Both the position numbers and the translations under genes were made by a program. The notes under the pieces are model-generated. The model saw only the letters and a list, made by a program, of their open reading frames with translations, did not search any database and was not told the origin of the DNA. From an uncultured beta proteobacterium (GTDB lineage Bacteria; Pseudomonadota; Gammaproteobacteria; Burkholderiales; Rhodocyclaceae), in assembly GCA_903917505.1 (NCBI GenBank), contig CAIXAY010000118.1, positions 1 to 9,627 of the forward strand: DNA of 9,627 bases. The letters are read 5' to 3'. This document shows positions 1 to 6,334 of this stretch, in pieces. Within the stretch, counting starts at the first letter, position 1, and every line of letters starts with the position of its first letter.

Positions 1-125
1 AATTCCGCGCCATTCACATCATCGACGTATTGAGCGGCCATGGCGATCTGCTCGGCGACCTCTGGTCTTATTCCGGCGGCGCGCGCAATTGCGTATGTGC
101 CGTAGAAGTGCATATCGGTTTGCAT
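1..125 (-). CDS. DUF6765-like protein, N-terminal fragment
   Basis: Reading leftward from the ATG at 125-123 gives 41 codons that run off the window edge. The protein begins MQTDMHFYGTYAIARAAG and continues to a segment ending AAQYVDD. This arrangement (M-x-x-D-x-H-x-Y near the start, then an alanine-rich helix and an S/A-Q-Y/F-V-D-D motif) is what I recall from the N terminus of the DUF6765 family, whose function is unknown to me. The start is supported by an AGGA ribosome-binding site at 132-135 (complement), 6 nt from the ATG, and by a good promoter further upstream (157-185). It is transcribed divergently from the TIGR04255 gene and shares its control region. Whether it belongs to that module functionally cannot be told from 41 residues. 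The family call rests on memory of the motif alone. Confidence 0.6.
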   Translation of the reverse strand, partial: MQTDMHFYGTYAIARAAGIRPEVAEQIAMAAQYVDDVNGAE

Positions 126-138
126 TTTTAATCCTAAA

Positions 139-197
139 TGTAAAGTAACGTGTAAAATAGTAACCGCACCGTTCCTTTTTGTCAATTAGTGTGTAAA
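139..197. repeat. three TGTAAA repeats in the divergent promoter region
   Basis: TGTAAA occurs at 139-144, 151-156 and 192-197. The first two begin 12 bp apart and are each followed by a GTAAC (145-149 and 160-164). The second and third are both preceded by G, giving GTGTAAA, and begin 41 bp apart, close to four helical turns. They lie around the leftward start site and -35. The spacing suggests protein-binding sites, perhaps for the helix-turn-helix protein encoded downstream, but in an AT-rich gap chance recurrence of a 6-mer is possible. Confidence 0.35.
157..185 (-). promoter_or_regulatory. sigma70-type promoter for the leftward gene
   Basis: On the minus strand a perfect TTGACA (complement of 180-185) is followed after exactly 17 nt by TACTAT (complement of 157-162), a 4/6 match to the -10 consensus. 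Transcription would start near 150, giving a leader of about 25 nt before the ATG at 125. The site lies in the only gap between the two divergent genes. Seen directly as a sequence match; activity is inferred. Confidence 0.55.
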
Positions 198-208
198 CTA
201 ATTATTAA
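179..208 (+). promoter_or_regulatory. candidate promoter of the TIGR04255-HTH-kinase operon
   Basis: TTGTCA (179-184, 5/6 to the -35 consensus) and TATTAA (203-208, 4/6 to the -10) are separated by 18 nt, with a start expected near 215, about 60 nt before the TTG start codon. Its -35 is offset by one base from the -35 of the leftward promoter, because TTGTCAA reads as TTGACAA on the other strand. The 184-203 inverted repeat fills the spacer, so a bound repressor would block it. This is a weaker match than the leftward promoter. Confidence 0.35.
184..203. promoter_or_regulatory. candidate operator, 7-bp inverted repeat
   Basis: AATTAGT (184-190) and ACTAATT (197-203) are perfect inverted arms around a 6-nt centre, 20 bp overall. 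The palindrome starts inside the shared -35 element and ends at the rightward -10, a typical place for an autorepressor operator. The natural candidate ligand is the helix-turn-helix protein of the operon; that link is inference. Confidence 0.45.
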
Positions 209-225
209 GTCGGTGTCTAACCGAC
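209..225. promoter_or_regulatory. second inverted repeat (6-bp arms) at the operon start
   Basis: GTCGGT (209-214) and ACCGAC (220-225) are perfect inverted arms around a 5-nt loop. The element lies across the predicted rightward transcription start, so it could be a second operator or a small 5' hairpin in the mRNA. Its sequence differs from the 184-203 palindrome, so the two need not bind the same protein. Confidence 0.4.
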
Positions 226-265
226 CGTATCCAACAAGGCAATTTCGCCTTTATTTTTCTTGACC

Positions 266-270
266 GGAGA
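266..270 (+). promoter_or_regulatory. ribosome-binding site deciding the TTG start
   Basis: GGAGA at 266-270 is 5 nt upstream of the TTG at 276. The next in-frame ATG lies well inside the protein, so this site supports TTG as the start of the TIGR04255 gene. Confidence 0.65.
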
Positions 271-275
271 TTAAA

Positions 276-1097
276 TTGGCTGACACCACCAGGGCGCAGG
301 GCCGTTGGCCCAACGCGCCTTTGGCGCTTGTTTTGGCGCAAGTGCGCTTTGAACCGTCTCCCGAGACGGGTACCGATTCCGTCGTTCACCGCCTCAATGA
401 GCAGATTGGCAACGAGTTCACACGCAACAACACGTTGCAGCAGTTCTCTCTCGTGCTGGGCGATGGTAAGCCGCAGCAATTCGTGCCCTCTCCTGAAACC
501 GTGGGGAACGATCTGCTTACAGAGGATGGATCCCGGGTGTTGCGCGTGCAATCGGGCGCTCTGACCTACATCACATCGTCGTACCACAATTTTCCGGCGT
601 TTTTGGCCCAATGGAGCGGTTACATTCAGGCGCTATGCGGCGCGGAATCAATCCGGGCGCTGCGACTTGGGCTTCGCTATGTTGATTTCATTATTCCCAG
701 TGACGGCCACATCCCTGAGAACTACCTTGTGGAAGGATTTGGTCGCTCCCCAAGTGTGCTTGGTGCGCAATCGCCGATCAGCTGGAATCTCTTCGATTAC
801 GAACGCGAGGCTGGTGGGCGGTTGCGTATTCAGTACGGTCGCGGCTTTGGACCTCCCTCACTGCCGCCCGATCTTATGGGTACCGTTCCTCCGCCGGGAA
901 GCCTTACACAACAGTATGCCGAAGGGTTGTCTGGCGTTCTGGATATGGACTGCTGGCGCCCGGCAAATGAAGCGATGTCGGCGGATGACATCGCCGGGGA
1001 GTTTTCTGCTCTGCGCGATGATATTGCCACAGCATTCCGGGCTATCATCACTCCTCTGGCCACCCGAGAGTGGCAAACCGCGCTGCCCAAAGGATAG
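276..1097 (+). CDS. TIGR04255 family protein
   Basis: A 273-residue protein of the sporadically distributed TIGR04255 family, whose biochemical role I do not know. The N terminus (about residues 12-30) carries the proline-rich start and beta-strand usual for the family (PNAPLALVLAQVRFEP). Around residues 126-139 is the family's hallmark segment, a GLRYVDFI-type motif following a leucine/arginine-rich strand. No signal peptide or membrane segment is seen, so it should be cytosolic. The start is TTG at 276, chosen because GGAGA (266-270) stands 5 nt before it and the family's N terminus begins soon after. It is the first gene of the cluster and is followed after 3 nt by the helix-turn-helix gene, so the two are almost certainly co-transcribed. 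Members are commonly found in accessory regions, which fits the integrase downstream. The family call is from motif memory. Confidence 0.75.
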   Translation: MADTTRAQGRWPNAPLALVLAQVRFEPSPETGTDSVVHRLNEQIGNEFTRNNTLQQFSLVLGDGKPQQFVPSPETVGNDLLTEDGSRVLRVQSGALTYITSSYHNFPAFLAQWSGYIQALCGAESIRALRLGLRYVDFIIPSDGHIPENYLVEGFGRSPSVLGAQSPISWNLFDYEREAGGRLRIQYGRGFGPPSLPPDLMGTVPPPGSLTQQYAEGLSGVLDMDCWRPANEAMSADDIAGEFSALRDDIATAFRAIITPLATREWQTALPKG

Positions 1098-1100
1098 GTA

Positions 1101-1829
1101 ATGGAAATCAACAGGAATGAAGGTCGGCGGGAACTTCTGGCGCGCCTCGGTACGAGCGGATCGTGGCCACAGCAGCAGACTTGGTATAACACCGGTTGGA
1201 CGGCGTCGTTGGCTAATGCGATGCAGTATGCCCAGTACCTGAATATTGGTTTTGGGGTTGCGCAATCGGGAGCCGTAACACAACTACTTGAGCCTTTTCA
1301 TGCATTCGAGACGACAGGCGGGCGCTTGATCGTACATGCTGTCAGAATTTCTCAGACCGCCTCGGCAACTATTGACTCCGATGACGTGATTTCACCGGCC
1401 ACAATGGTGTCGTTGGTGCGTTCGGTGTTCTCCCTGAATGTCAGTGATGCAGCATCGGCATTCTGTGTCAGTCGCCCTACCATTTACCAGTGGGGCTCGT
1501 TGTCCAGCTTCGAGATGATCCGTTCCAACAAGGTTCGCGAGCGCATCAAGTCACTCTACCGATTGGCCAAAGCCTGGGAATCGTTTGGGCCGTTGCAGGG
1601 CCGATGGCAAAAAGCGGTTCTGTCGGACGGGTCGAGTCTGTTCGAACTGTTGTGTGCTAATGAAATCGACTCAAAACGGATACAGAAGTTGCATTCGACG
1701 TTTGTCGCGCAACAGTCACGCCTAAAACAGGAAGAGCATCAGCGCGCAGTACGCGCCGTCTCCAAGCTAGGATCTTCGTTTGCGAAGCTTGCAGCAAACG
1801 AGAAGGCACGGGGCAAGGGGGGCATCTGA
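1101..1829 (+). CDS. helix-turn-helix protein, possible antitoxin/regulator
   Basis: A 242-residue protein. Residues about 100-131 form a helix-turn-helix: a helical lead, then NVSDAASAFCVSRPTIYQW (113-131), matching the common 'AA..F.VSRPTIY.W' recognition-helix pattern. Downstream, a helical stretch (about 140-160) and a segment around 175-190 with a W...SLFELL pattern faintly recall the Xre/MbcA/ParS (DUF2384-like) antitoxins, in which such a C-terminal part contacts the toxin. The first 95 residues match nothing I recognise. The C-terminal 45 residues are highly charged and probably helical. The ATG at 1101 follows AAGGATAGG in the end of the previous gene, so translation is likely coupled. 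By position it may autoregulate the operon through the palindromes at 184-225 and neutralise the kinase encoded next. The DNA-binding call is good; the antitoxin role is inference. The last codons contain a run of six G (1817-1822) that matters for the next gene. Confidence 0.7.
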   Translation: MEINRNEGRRELLARLGTSGSWPQQQTWYNTGWTASLANAMQYAQYLNIGFGVAQSGAVTQLLEPFHAFETTGGRLIVHAVRISQTASATIDSDDVISPATMVSLVRSVFSLNVSDAASAFCVSRPTIYQWGSLSSFEMIRSNKVRERIKSLYRLAKAWESFGPLQGRWQKAVLSDGSSLFELLCANEIDSKRIQKLHSTFVAQQSRLKQEEHQRAVRAVSKLGSSFAKLAANEKARGKGGI

Positions 1830-2527
1830 GTCTTTTTGAGTCCTTTTTCGAGCGCCTCCGTTTCGCAATTGAAAATACCGATGGACCGCTGATGGTTATG
1901 ATTGCCGGCATGAATGGTGCGGGCAAGTCGACGTGTTACCGAGTGTATCTAGCTGAAGCGCTCACCGGCGAACTGGACGAACATATTGATCCGGATGTCA
2001 TTGAGAAAGCCTTGCGGGCTGACTGTATAAACTTTCCCCCCAACGCCAAAAGTTGGTCGGCCCTCGCACAAGAAGAAAGCAACCAACGTCGAATCAACTG
2101 TCTGAAAGACGGCGTTAGTTTCAGCTTCGAGACCGTGTTTTCAGACAATGTCGGTGACAAACTGAGGTTTATGAAGGAAGCGCGCGATCGAGGCTATTTT
2201 GTCGTGTTGCTTGGTGTTGGGCTGTGTTCCGCTGAAAAGTCCGAAGAACGTGTCGCATTGCGCGTCACGCGCGGCGGGCATTCCGTCCCGGTAAAAGCCA
2301 TCCTCGAACGATACCCTCGCGTACTCAAGAATCTGGATGAAGGTGTGAAGATCGCATCGCTCGCGCTGTTGGTCGACAATAGTGAGGATGTGCTTGACCA
2401 TGATGGGGCCGCGTATAAGGCATTCGCGATTTTTGAGGATGGTGTGTTGGTTGAACAGACGACGTTCCCCGCGTGGTGGCCTGTTACGCATGATCACTCA
2501 TCCGAAAAGACTGAGTATGACGATTAG
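1826..2527 (+). CDS. zeta-toxin/COG4185-like P-loop kinase
   Basis: The core (from the first ATG at 1892, 211 residues) has a Walker A motif GMNGAGKST at residues 6-14, a DPDVIEKALR segment at 33-42 like the zeta-family substrate loop, FSFETVFS at 77-84, and an R-x-x-RGGHSVP...ERYPRVLKNL segment at 124-148. All are typical of the zeta toxin / COG4185 group of small kinases; characterised zeta toxins phosphorylate UDP-N-acetylglucosamine. It should be cytosolic. The frame stays open and coding-like for 22 codons before ATG 1892 (reading SLFESFFERLRF and so on to DGPL), with no ATG, GTG or TTG among them and only a poor ribosome-binding site before 1892. I therefore place the likely start at CTG 1826, which overlaps the TGA of the preceding gene and follows AAGGGGGG. 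A -1 frameshift fusion, or simple use of ATG 1892, are the alternatives. The product is probably the active (toxic) part of the cassette. Substrate unknown. Confidence 0.72.
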   Translation: MSLFESFFERLRFAIENTDGPLMVMIAGMNGAGKSTCYRVYLAEALTGELDEHIDPDVIEKALRADCINFPPNAKSWSALAQEESNQRRINCLKDGVSFSFETVFSDNVGDKLRFMKEARDRGYFVVLLGVGLCSAEKSEERVALRVTRGGHSVPVKAILERYPRVLKNLDEGVKIASLALLVDNSEDVLDHDGAAYKAFAIFEDGVLVEQTTFPAWWPVTHDHSSEKTEYDD

Positions 2528-2640
2528 ACTCAAGCCGCGTATTTTGGTCTATCTAAGTGCGTTCAATAGCCAGTTACGGTGTCAATAGGCGATCACGACC
2601 ATCGAATTCCGCCATAAACGCGTCGTAGATGGCAGGTTTC

Positions 2641-2668
2641 CCTGACCGGCAGTGCACTACCGGTCAGG
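2641..2668. repeat. perfect 9-bp inverted repeat with palindromic loop
   Basis: CCTGACCGG (2641-2649) pairs with CCGGTCAGG (2660-2668). The 10-nt loop itself contains the 8-bp palindrome AGTGCACT (2651-2658), so the whole can fold into a long, nearly continuous cruciform. It shares its core with the next palindrome. Confidence 0.65.
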
Positions 2669-2675
2669 AGCGCAT

Positions 2676-2698
2676 GGGGTGCACTAAAAGTGCACCCC
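2676..2698. repeat. perfect 10-bp inverted repeat with AAA loop
   Basis: GGGGTGCACT (2676-2685) pairs with AGTGCACCCC (2689-2698) across an AAA loop. Both arms contain GTGCACT or its complement, as in the loop of the palindrome 8 bp upstream. A stem this strong could act as a bidirectional terminator, a recombinase binding site or a mobile-element end; the sequence does not decide between them. Confidence 0.65.
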
Positions 2699-2724
2699 GA
2701 TGCAAGGGCTCAAGTTCAGGGACG

Positions 2725-3711
2725 CTACCCAAGTTTCCGAACCAGGTCGGCCGTGTCCTCTTTGTAGTAGCGCATTACCGAACGCGGTGACCGATGCCCG
2801 GCAACCTTGGCCAGCTCATGCATTGCGAGCACCTTGGCCATCCGCGACACGGCAACGTGTCGCAGGTCGTGGAAGCGGATGTCGGCTAGCTTTGCGCGTT
2901 GCGCGGCGCGCTGGAAGCCCTCTGTCACGGCAGTTTCACTGGACTTGAACACCCTGCCGCCGGCGATGTCGCGCGGAAGCGATTGGAGTACCGCAACCGC
3001 GCGGCTCGATAGAGGGACCGTCCGCGAGTCACCGTTCTTGGTCCGTGGCAAATACGCCATCTGGCGCTTTAGATCGACGTGCTCCCAAATCAGTCCCAAG
3101 ATCTCCCCGCGCCGCATGGCGGTCTCGAGCGCGAGGCGGACGATGGCTTTGAGATGCTTGCTGCGGCTTTGATCCAGCGCTTCCATGAGCCTCTCTTCTT
3201 CGTCCGTGTCCAAGCCTCGGTCGCGTTCGTTGCGGATCGAAGGTTTGCGCACGCTCTCGACAGGGTTGCCCAGGGGGAGAGGAATTCCGAAATCAACAGT
3301 CGCCGCTTTGTATAGGCGGCCAAGAACGGCGAGATAATGCTGCACGGTTTGCGGGCCGATCATTTTCCCTAAGTCGTCGCGCCACCCGGCAACCATGGCC
3401 GGGGTCAAGGCGGAGAGGTTGTACTTGCCGAATTTCTCAATAATCGCGCGAACGCGCTGCGACTCCTGCCGCACGCTGCGTATTCTGTTTTCGACGCGCT
3501 CAGCCAAGTAACGGTCAGCCAATTCGTTGATCGTCGTCCGCATCGCCGCACTGCGCGGTATGAATGATCCGGTGTCCATCTCGCGCTCGATGGCGGTCAC
3601 CCATTTTTGCGCGTCTTTGCGGGTCTCGAAAGTTGCTGACTGCGCCGGATATCCCAGTCGCCTAACCTGGGCTTGAAACTGGTAATCTCCTCTTTTACGG
3701 ATTGTGCCCAT
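2725..3711 (-). CDS. tyrosine recombinase (phage-type integrase)
   Basis: A complete 328-residue site-specific integrase. Residues 1-50 form the arm-type N-terminal domain often seen in short phage-like integrases ([18 protein letters not shown]). Residues about 60-140 are the core-binding SAM-like domain. Residues about 165-328 are the catalytic domain with every expected residue: R200 ([10 protein letters not shown]), K225 ([12 protein letters not shown]), H281 and R284 (HDLRH), H306 (AGHRS) and the nucleophile Y315 (MRYYKE). It should therefore be active. An AGGAGA ribosome-binding site (complement of 3723-3728) lies 11 nt before the ATG. The gene points into the island and away from ubiA, with only 27 bp between the two proposed start codons. 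A TATATT -10-like hexamer (complement of 3745-3750) lies inside the first ubiA codons, suggesting its promoter overlaps that gene. It most likely integrated the accessory region to its left, with one attachment site near 3712-3780. Confidence 0.93.
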   Translation of the reverse strand: MGTIRKRGDYQFQAQVRRLGYPAQSATFETRKDAQKWVTAIEREMDTGSFIPRSAAMRTTINELADRYLAERVENRIRSVRQESQRVRAIIEKFGKYNLSALTPAMVAGWRDDLGKMIGPQTVQHYLAVLGRLYKAATVDFGIPLPLGNPVESVRKPSIRNERDRGLDTDEEERLMEALDQSRSKHLKAIVRLALETAMRRGEILGLIWEHVDLKRQMAYLPRTKNGDSRTVPLSSRAVAVLQSLPRDIAGGRVFKSSETAVTEGFQRAAQRAKLADIRFHDLRHVAVSRMAKVLAMHELAKVAGHRSPRSVMRYYKEDTADLVRKLG

Positions 3712-3738
3712 TATTTTTTGCTCTCCTGTGACGCCATT

Positions 3739-4620
3739 GTGACAAATATAACAGAAATCCGCGACAAGATAGAGTTATACGAGCGTCTGATGCGGCTCGA
3801 CAAGCCGATCGGCATTCTGCTGCTGCTCTGGCCGACGCTCTGGGCGCTGTGGTTTTCCGCGTACGGGACGCCGGACTGGCGCGTCGTGTGGATCTTCGTG
3901 CTCGGCACCGTACTGATGCGCTCGGCCGGCTGCGTGATGAACGACATCGCCGACCGCGACTTCGATCCGCAAGTGGCGCGCACGCGCGCCCGCCCGCTGG
4001 CTACCGGCGAGGCGTCGGTCAAGGAAGCATTGATCCTGTCCGGCGTGCTGGTTCTCTTGTCGTTCATCCTGATCCTGCCGTTTCGCAGCTGGCACCTGAT
4101 CGGCTGGTCGGCCGTCGCGCTGTTTCTCGCTGCGACCTATCCGCTGACCAAGCGTTTCTTCGCCGTGCCGCAGGCCTATCTCGGCATCGCTTTCGGCTTC
4201 GGCATTCCGATGGCCTACGTCGCGCAGATCGACATGGTCCCCCGTGTCGGCTGGTGGCTGCTGCTCGCCAACATCTTCTGGGCGATGGCTTACGATACCG
4301 AATACGCAATGGTTGATCGCGCCGACGATCTGCGCACCGGCATCAAGACCTCGGCGATCACCTTCGGCCGCTTCGATGTCGCCGCGGTCATGCTCTGCTA
4401 CACCGTGACGCTGGCGCTGATCGCCTGGGTCGGCCATCTGCTGCACATGGGCGGGGTGTTTTGCGCCGGACTGGTCGGCGCGGCGGCGATCGCCGGCTAT
4501 CACTACACGCTGATCCGCCGGCGCGAGCCGGCGCGCTGCTTCAAGGCCTTCCTGCACAACAACTGGTTCGGCGCGGCGGTCTTCGCCGGCATCGCGCTCG
4601 ATTACTTGAGGCAGACTTGA
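3739..4620 (+). CDS. ubiA: 4-hydroxybenzoate polyprenyltransferase
   Basis: Integral membrane prenyltransferase that attaches the polyprenyl tail to 4-hydroxybenzoate in ubiquinone synthesis. With the GTG at 3739 as start it has 293 residues, close to the 290 of E. coli UbiA, and the same order of motifs: [19 protein letters not shown] near the N terminus, the first Asp motif NDIADRDFD (residues 68-76) and the second, DRADD (193-197), followed by LRTGIKT. Both bind the Mg-diphosphate. Multiple hydrophobic helices fill the rest, and the C-terminal [12 protein letters not shown] matches the family. Start choice is uncertain: GTG 3739 fits the family length, but no ribosome-binding site precedes it, and an ATG at 3673 would overlap the integrase and add an unfamiliar N terminus. 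The first dozen codons are AT-rich, unlike the rest. It lies upstream of ubiD on the same strand, which performs the next kind of step in the pathway. Confidence 0.93.
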   Translation: MTNITEIRDKIELYERLMRLDKPIGILLLLWPTLWALWFSAYGTPDWRVVWIFVLGTVLMRSAGCVMNDIADRDFDPQVARTRARPLATGEASVKEALILSGVLVLLSFILILPFRSWHLIGWSAVALFLAATYPLTKRFFAVPQAYLGIAFGFGIPMAYVAQIDMVPRVGWWLLLANIFWAMAYDTEYAMVDRADDLRTGIKTSAITFGRFDVAAVMLCYTVTLALIAWVGHLLHMGGVFCAGLVGAAAIAGYHYTLIRRREPARCFKAFLHNNWFGAAVFAGIALDYLRQT

Positions 4621-4669
4621 AAGACATCTAAGCTCGCCGAACAGGGAGCCCGGTATTAAAGTTCCACAT

Positions 4670-4694
4670 CGTCATTCCGGCGAAAGCCGGAATC
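4670..4694. repeat. REP-like hairpin, first copy
   Basis: ATTCCGGC (4674-4681) pairs perfectly with GCCGGAAT (4686-4693) across a GAAA tetraloop, preceded by CGTC. This form (CGTCATTCC..GCGAAAGC..GGAATC) resembles short extragenic palindromes scattered in many proteobacterial genomes, as I remember them. It sits 50 bp after the ubiA stop. Confidence 0.7.
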
Positions 4695-4734
4695 TGACCA
4701 ACGGGAATGCAGAGCCAGAACAGAGGGTCACTGG

Positions 4735-4757
4735 ACAGCGGCTTTCGCCGGTGTGAC
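4735..4757. repeat. REP-like hairpin, inverted diverged copy
   Basis: The reverse complement begins CGTCA and contains CCGGCGAAAGCCG, matching the copy at 4670-4694 apart from changes in the stem base. The two face each other about 40 bp apart, as in a BIME or REPIN-type pair. The copy ends 20 bp before the ubiD start codon, so it lies in or beside the ubiD leader. Confidence 0.6.
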
Positions 4758-4764
4758 GACCGCC

Positions 4765-4770
4765 AAGGAA
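4765..4770 (+). promoter_or_regulatory. ribosome-binding site fixing the ubiD start
   Basis: AAGGAA at 4765-4770 lies 6 nt before ATG 4777. It excludes the in-frame GTG at 4753, which falls within the REP-like repeat and would add eight residues not found in UbiD proteins. Confidence 0.75.
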
Positions 4771-4776
4771 TTAAGA

Positions 4777-6252
4777 ATGAACTATCTCGACCTGCGCGAT
4801 TTCATCGCGCAACTGGAAAGCATGGGCGAACTCAAGCGCGTCGCCGTCGAGATCGACACGCGCTTCGAGATGACCGAAATCTGCGACCGCGTTTTGCGTG
4901 CCGGCGGCCCGGCGATTCTGTTCGAGCATCCGAAGGGCGCGGCTGGGCCAAACTCGATGCCGGTCCTTTGCAACCTGTTCGGCACGCCGCGCCGCGTTGC
5001 GCTCGGCATGGGGCAGGAATCGGTGAGCGCCTTGCGCGAAGTCGGCAAGCTGCTCGCCTACCTCAAGGAACCCGAACCGCCCAAGGGTCTCAAGGACGCC
5101 TGGGACAAGCTGCCGATCCTGAAACAGGTGCTCAACATGGCGCCGAAAATCGTCTCTTCGGCGCCGTGCCAGGAGATCGTCTGGGAAGGCCGCGACGTCG
5201 ACCTCGCGCGCCTGCCGATCCAGCATTGCTGGCCGGGCGACGTCGCGCCGCTGATCACCTGGGGCCTGACCGTGACGCGCGGGCCGCACAAGGCGCGGCA
5301 GAATCTCGGCATTTACCGGCAACAGGTAATCGGGGCCAACAAGGTGATCATGCGCTGGCTTGCGCAGCGCGGCGGCGCGCTCGATTTCCGCGATCACTGC
5401 CTGGCGAATCCGGGGCAGCCTTTCCCGGTCGCGGTCGCCCTCGGCGCCGATCCGGCGACCATCCTGGCGGCGGTCACGCCGGTGCCCGACAATCTCTCCG
5501 AGTACCAGTTCGCGGGTCTCTTGCGCGGCGGCAAGAGCGAGGTCGTCAAGTGCTTCGGTTCCGACCTGCAGGTGCCGGCTTCGGCCGAAATCGTTCTCGA
5601 AGGCTTCATCGATCCGGCCGAGACCGCGCTCGAGGGCCCTTACGGCGACCACACCGGCTATTACAACGAGCAGGCGCATTTTCCAGTGTTCACGATAACG
5701 CGCATCAGCATGCGCAAAGATCCGATCTACCACAGCACCTACACCGGCAAGCCGCCGGACGAGCCGGCGATGCTCGGCGTCGCCCTCAACGAAGTGTTCG
5801 TGCCGCTCCTGCAAAAACAGTTTCCCGAGATCGTCGATTTCTACCTGCCGCCCGAAGGCTGCTCGTACCGCCTGGCGACGGTGAGCATCCGCAAGCAGTA
5901 TCCCGGCCACGCCAAGCGCGTGATGTTCGGCATCTGGAGCTTTCTGCGCCAGTTCATGTACACCAAGTTCATCGTCGTCGTCGACGACGACGTCGATATC
6001 CGCGACTGGAAGGAAGTCATCTGGGCGATGACTACCCGCGTCGATGCGGCGCGCGACACGCTGATCGCCGAGAACACGCCGATCGATTACCTGGATTTCG
6101 CGAGCCCGGTCAGCGGCCTGGGCAGCAAGATGGGCATCGACGCGACCAGCAAGTGGCCGGGCGAGACGAGCCGCACCTGGGGCACCCCGATCGCCAAGGA
6201 CGCCGCGGTCAAAGCGCGCGTCGATGCGCTGTGGCAGGATCTCGGACTTTAG
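4777..6252 (+). CDS. ubiD: 3-polyprenyl-4-hydroxybenzoate decarboxylase
   Basis: UbiD removes the carboxylate from 3-polyprenyl-4-hydroxybenzoate in ubiquinone synthesis. It uses prenylated FMN supplied by UbiX, plus Mn and K ions. The 491-residue product is nearly the length of the E. coli enzyme (about 497) and collinear with it. The N terminus [21 protein letters not shown] is typical. Segments [22 protein letters not shown] (ending at R181) and [13 protein letters not shown] (from E286) form the cofactor and active-site region; by comparison with Fdc1, N176, R181, E286 and D291 are likely metal-binding or catalytic positions. LPPEGCSYR and the C-terminal [16 protein letters not shown] also match. 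The start is ATG 4777, set by AAGGAA 6 nt upstream. It follows ubiA by 156 bp containing a REP-like pair, so the two may share transcription but could be differentially expressed. No UbiX gene is in the window. The gene looks intact and its codon use agrees with its right-hand neighbour. Confidence 0.96.
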   Translation: MNYLDLRDFIAQLESMGELKRVAVEIDTRFEMTEICDRVLRAGGPAILFEHPKGAAGPNSMPVLCNLFGTPRRVALGMGQESVSALREVGKLLAYLKEPEPPKGLKDAWDKLPILKQVLNMAPKIVSSAPCQEIVWEGRDVDLARLPIQHCWPGDVAPLITWGLTVTRGPHKARQNLGIYRQQVIGANKVIMRWLAQRGGALDFRDHCLANPGQPFPVAVALGADPATILAAVTPVPDNLSEYQFAGLLRGGKSEVVKCFGSDLQVPASAEIVLEGFIDPAETALEGPYGDHTGYYNEQAHFPVFTITRISMRKDPIYHSTYTGKPPDEPAMLGVALNEVFVPLLQKQFPEIVDFYLPPEGCSYRLATVSIRKQYPGHAKRVMFGIWSFLRQFMYTKFIVVVDDDVDIRDWKEVIWAMTTRVDAARDTLIAENTPIDYLDFASPVSGLGSKMGIDATSKWPGETSRTWGTPIAKDAAVKARVDALWQDLGL

Positions 6253-6334
6253 GCCTCCTGCCGGCGAGGCGCAGGATTCTTTGCGGCGCCGCTTTGGCGT
6301 ACGATGGGCGTCGGCGAAAGTGACGAAAGTGTCG

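Larger units (their letters stand above)
2528..2724. other. non-coding spacer between kinase and integrase genes
   Basis: This 197-bp gap lies between two convergent genes. I see no convincing gene in it. Its right half (2641-2698) holds two perfect palindromes, listed separately. No T-run follows either palindrome on either strand, so canonical intrinsic terminators are not evident, although either hairpin could still help end transcription from both sides. Confidence 0.6.

Noticed and set aside
3673..3738. An extended ubiA start at ATG 3673 overlapping the integrase gene
   Set aside because: The extra 22 residues resemble nothing in UbiA, the overlap is with the antisense of the integrase N terminus, and GTG 3739 gives the family length.
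5973..5992. A perfect 20-bp palindrome of GTC/GAC repeats inside ubiD
   Set aside because: It encodes the VVVDDDV stretch corresponding to a conserved segment of UbiD, so it is explained by coding content.
6253..6292. Short inverted repeats after ubiD (GCCTC/GAGGC at 6253-6270 and GCGGCGCCGC at 6283-6292), considered as a terminator
   Set aside because: The first has only 5-bp arms with an 8-nt loop and no T-run; the second has no loop. Such matches are expected in GC-rich DNA.
4707..6323. A 538-codon plus-strand frame overlapping ubiD in another register
   Set aside because: Low-complexity Arg/Ala/Gly/Pro translation; the overlapping frame is unmistakably UbiD.
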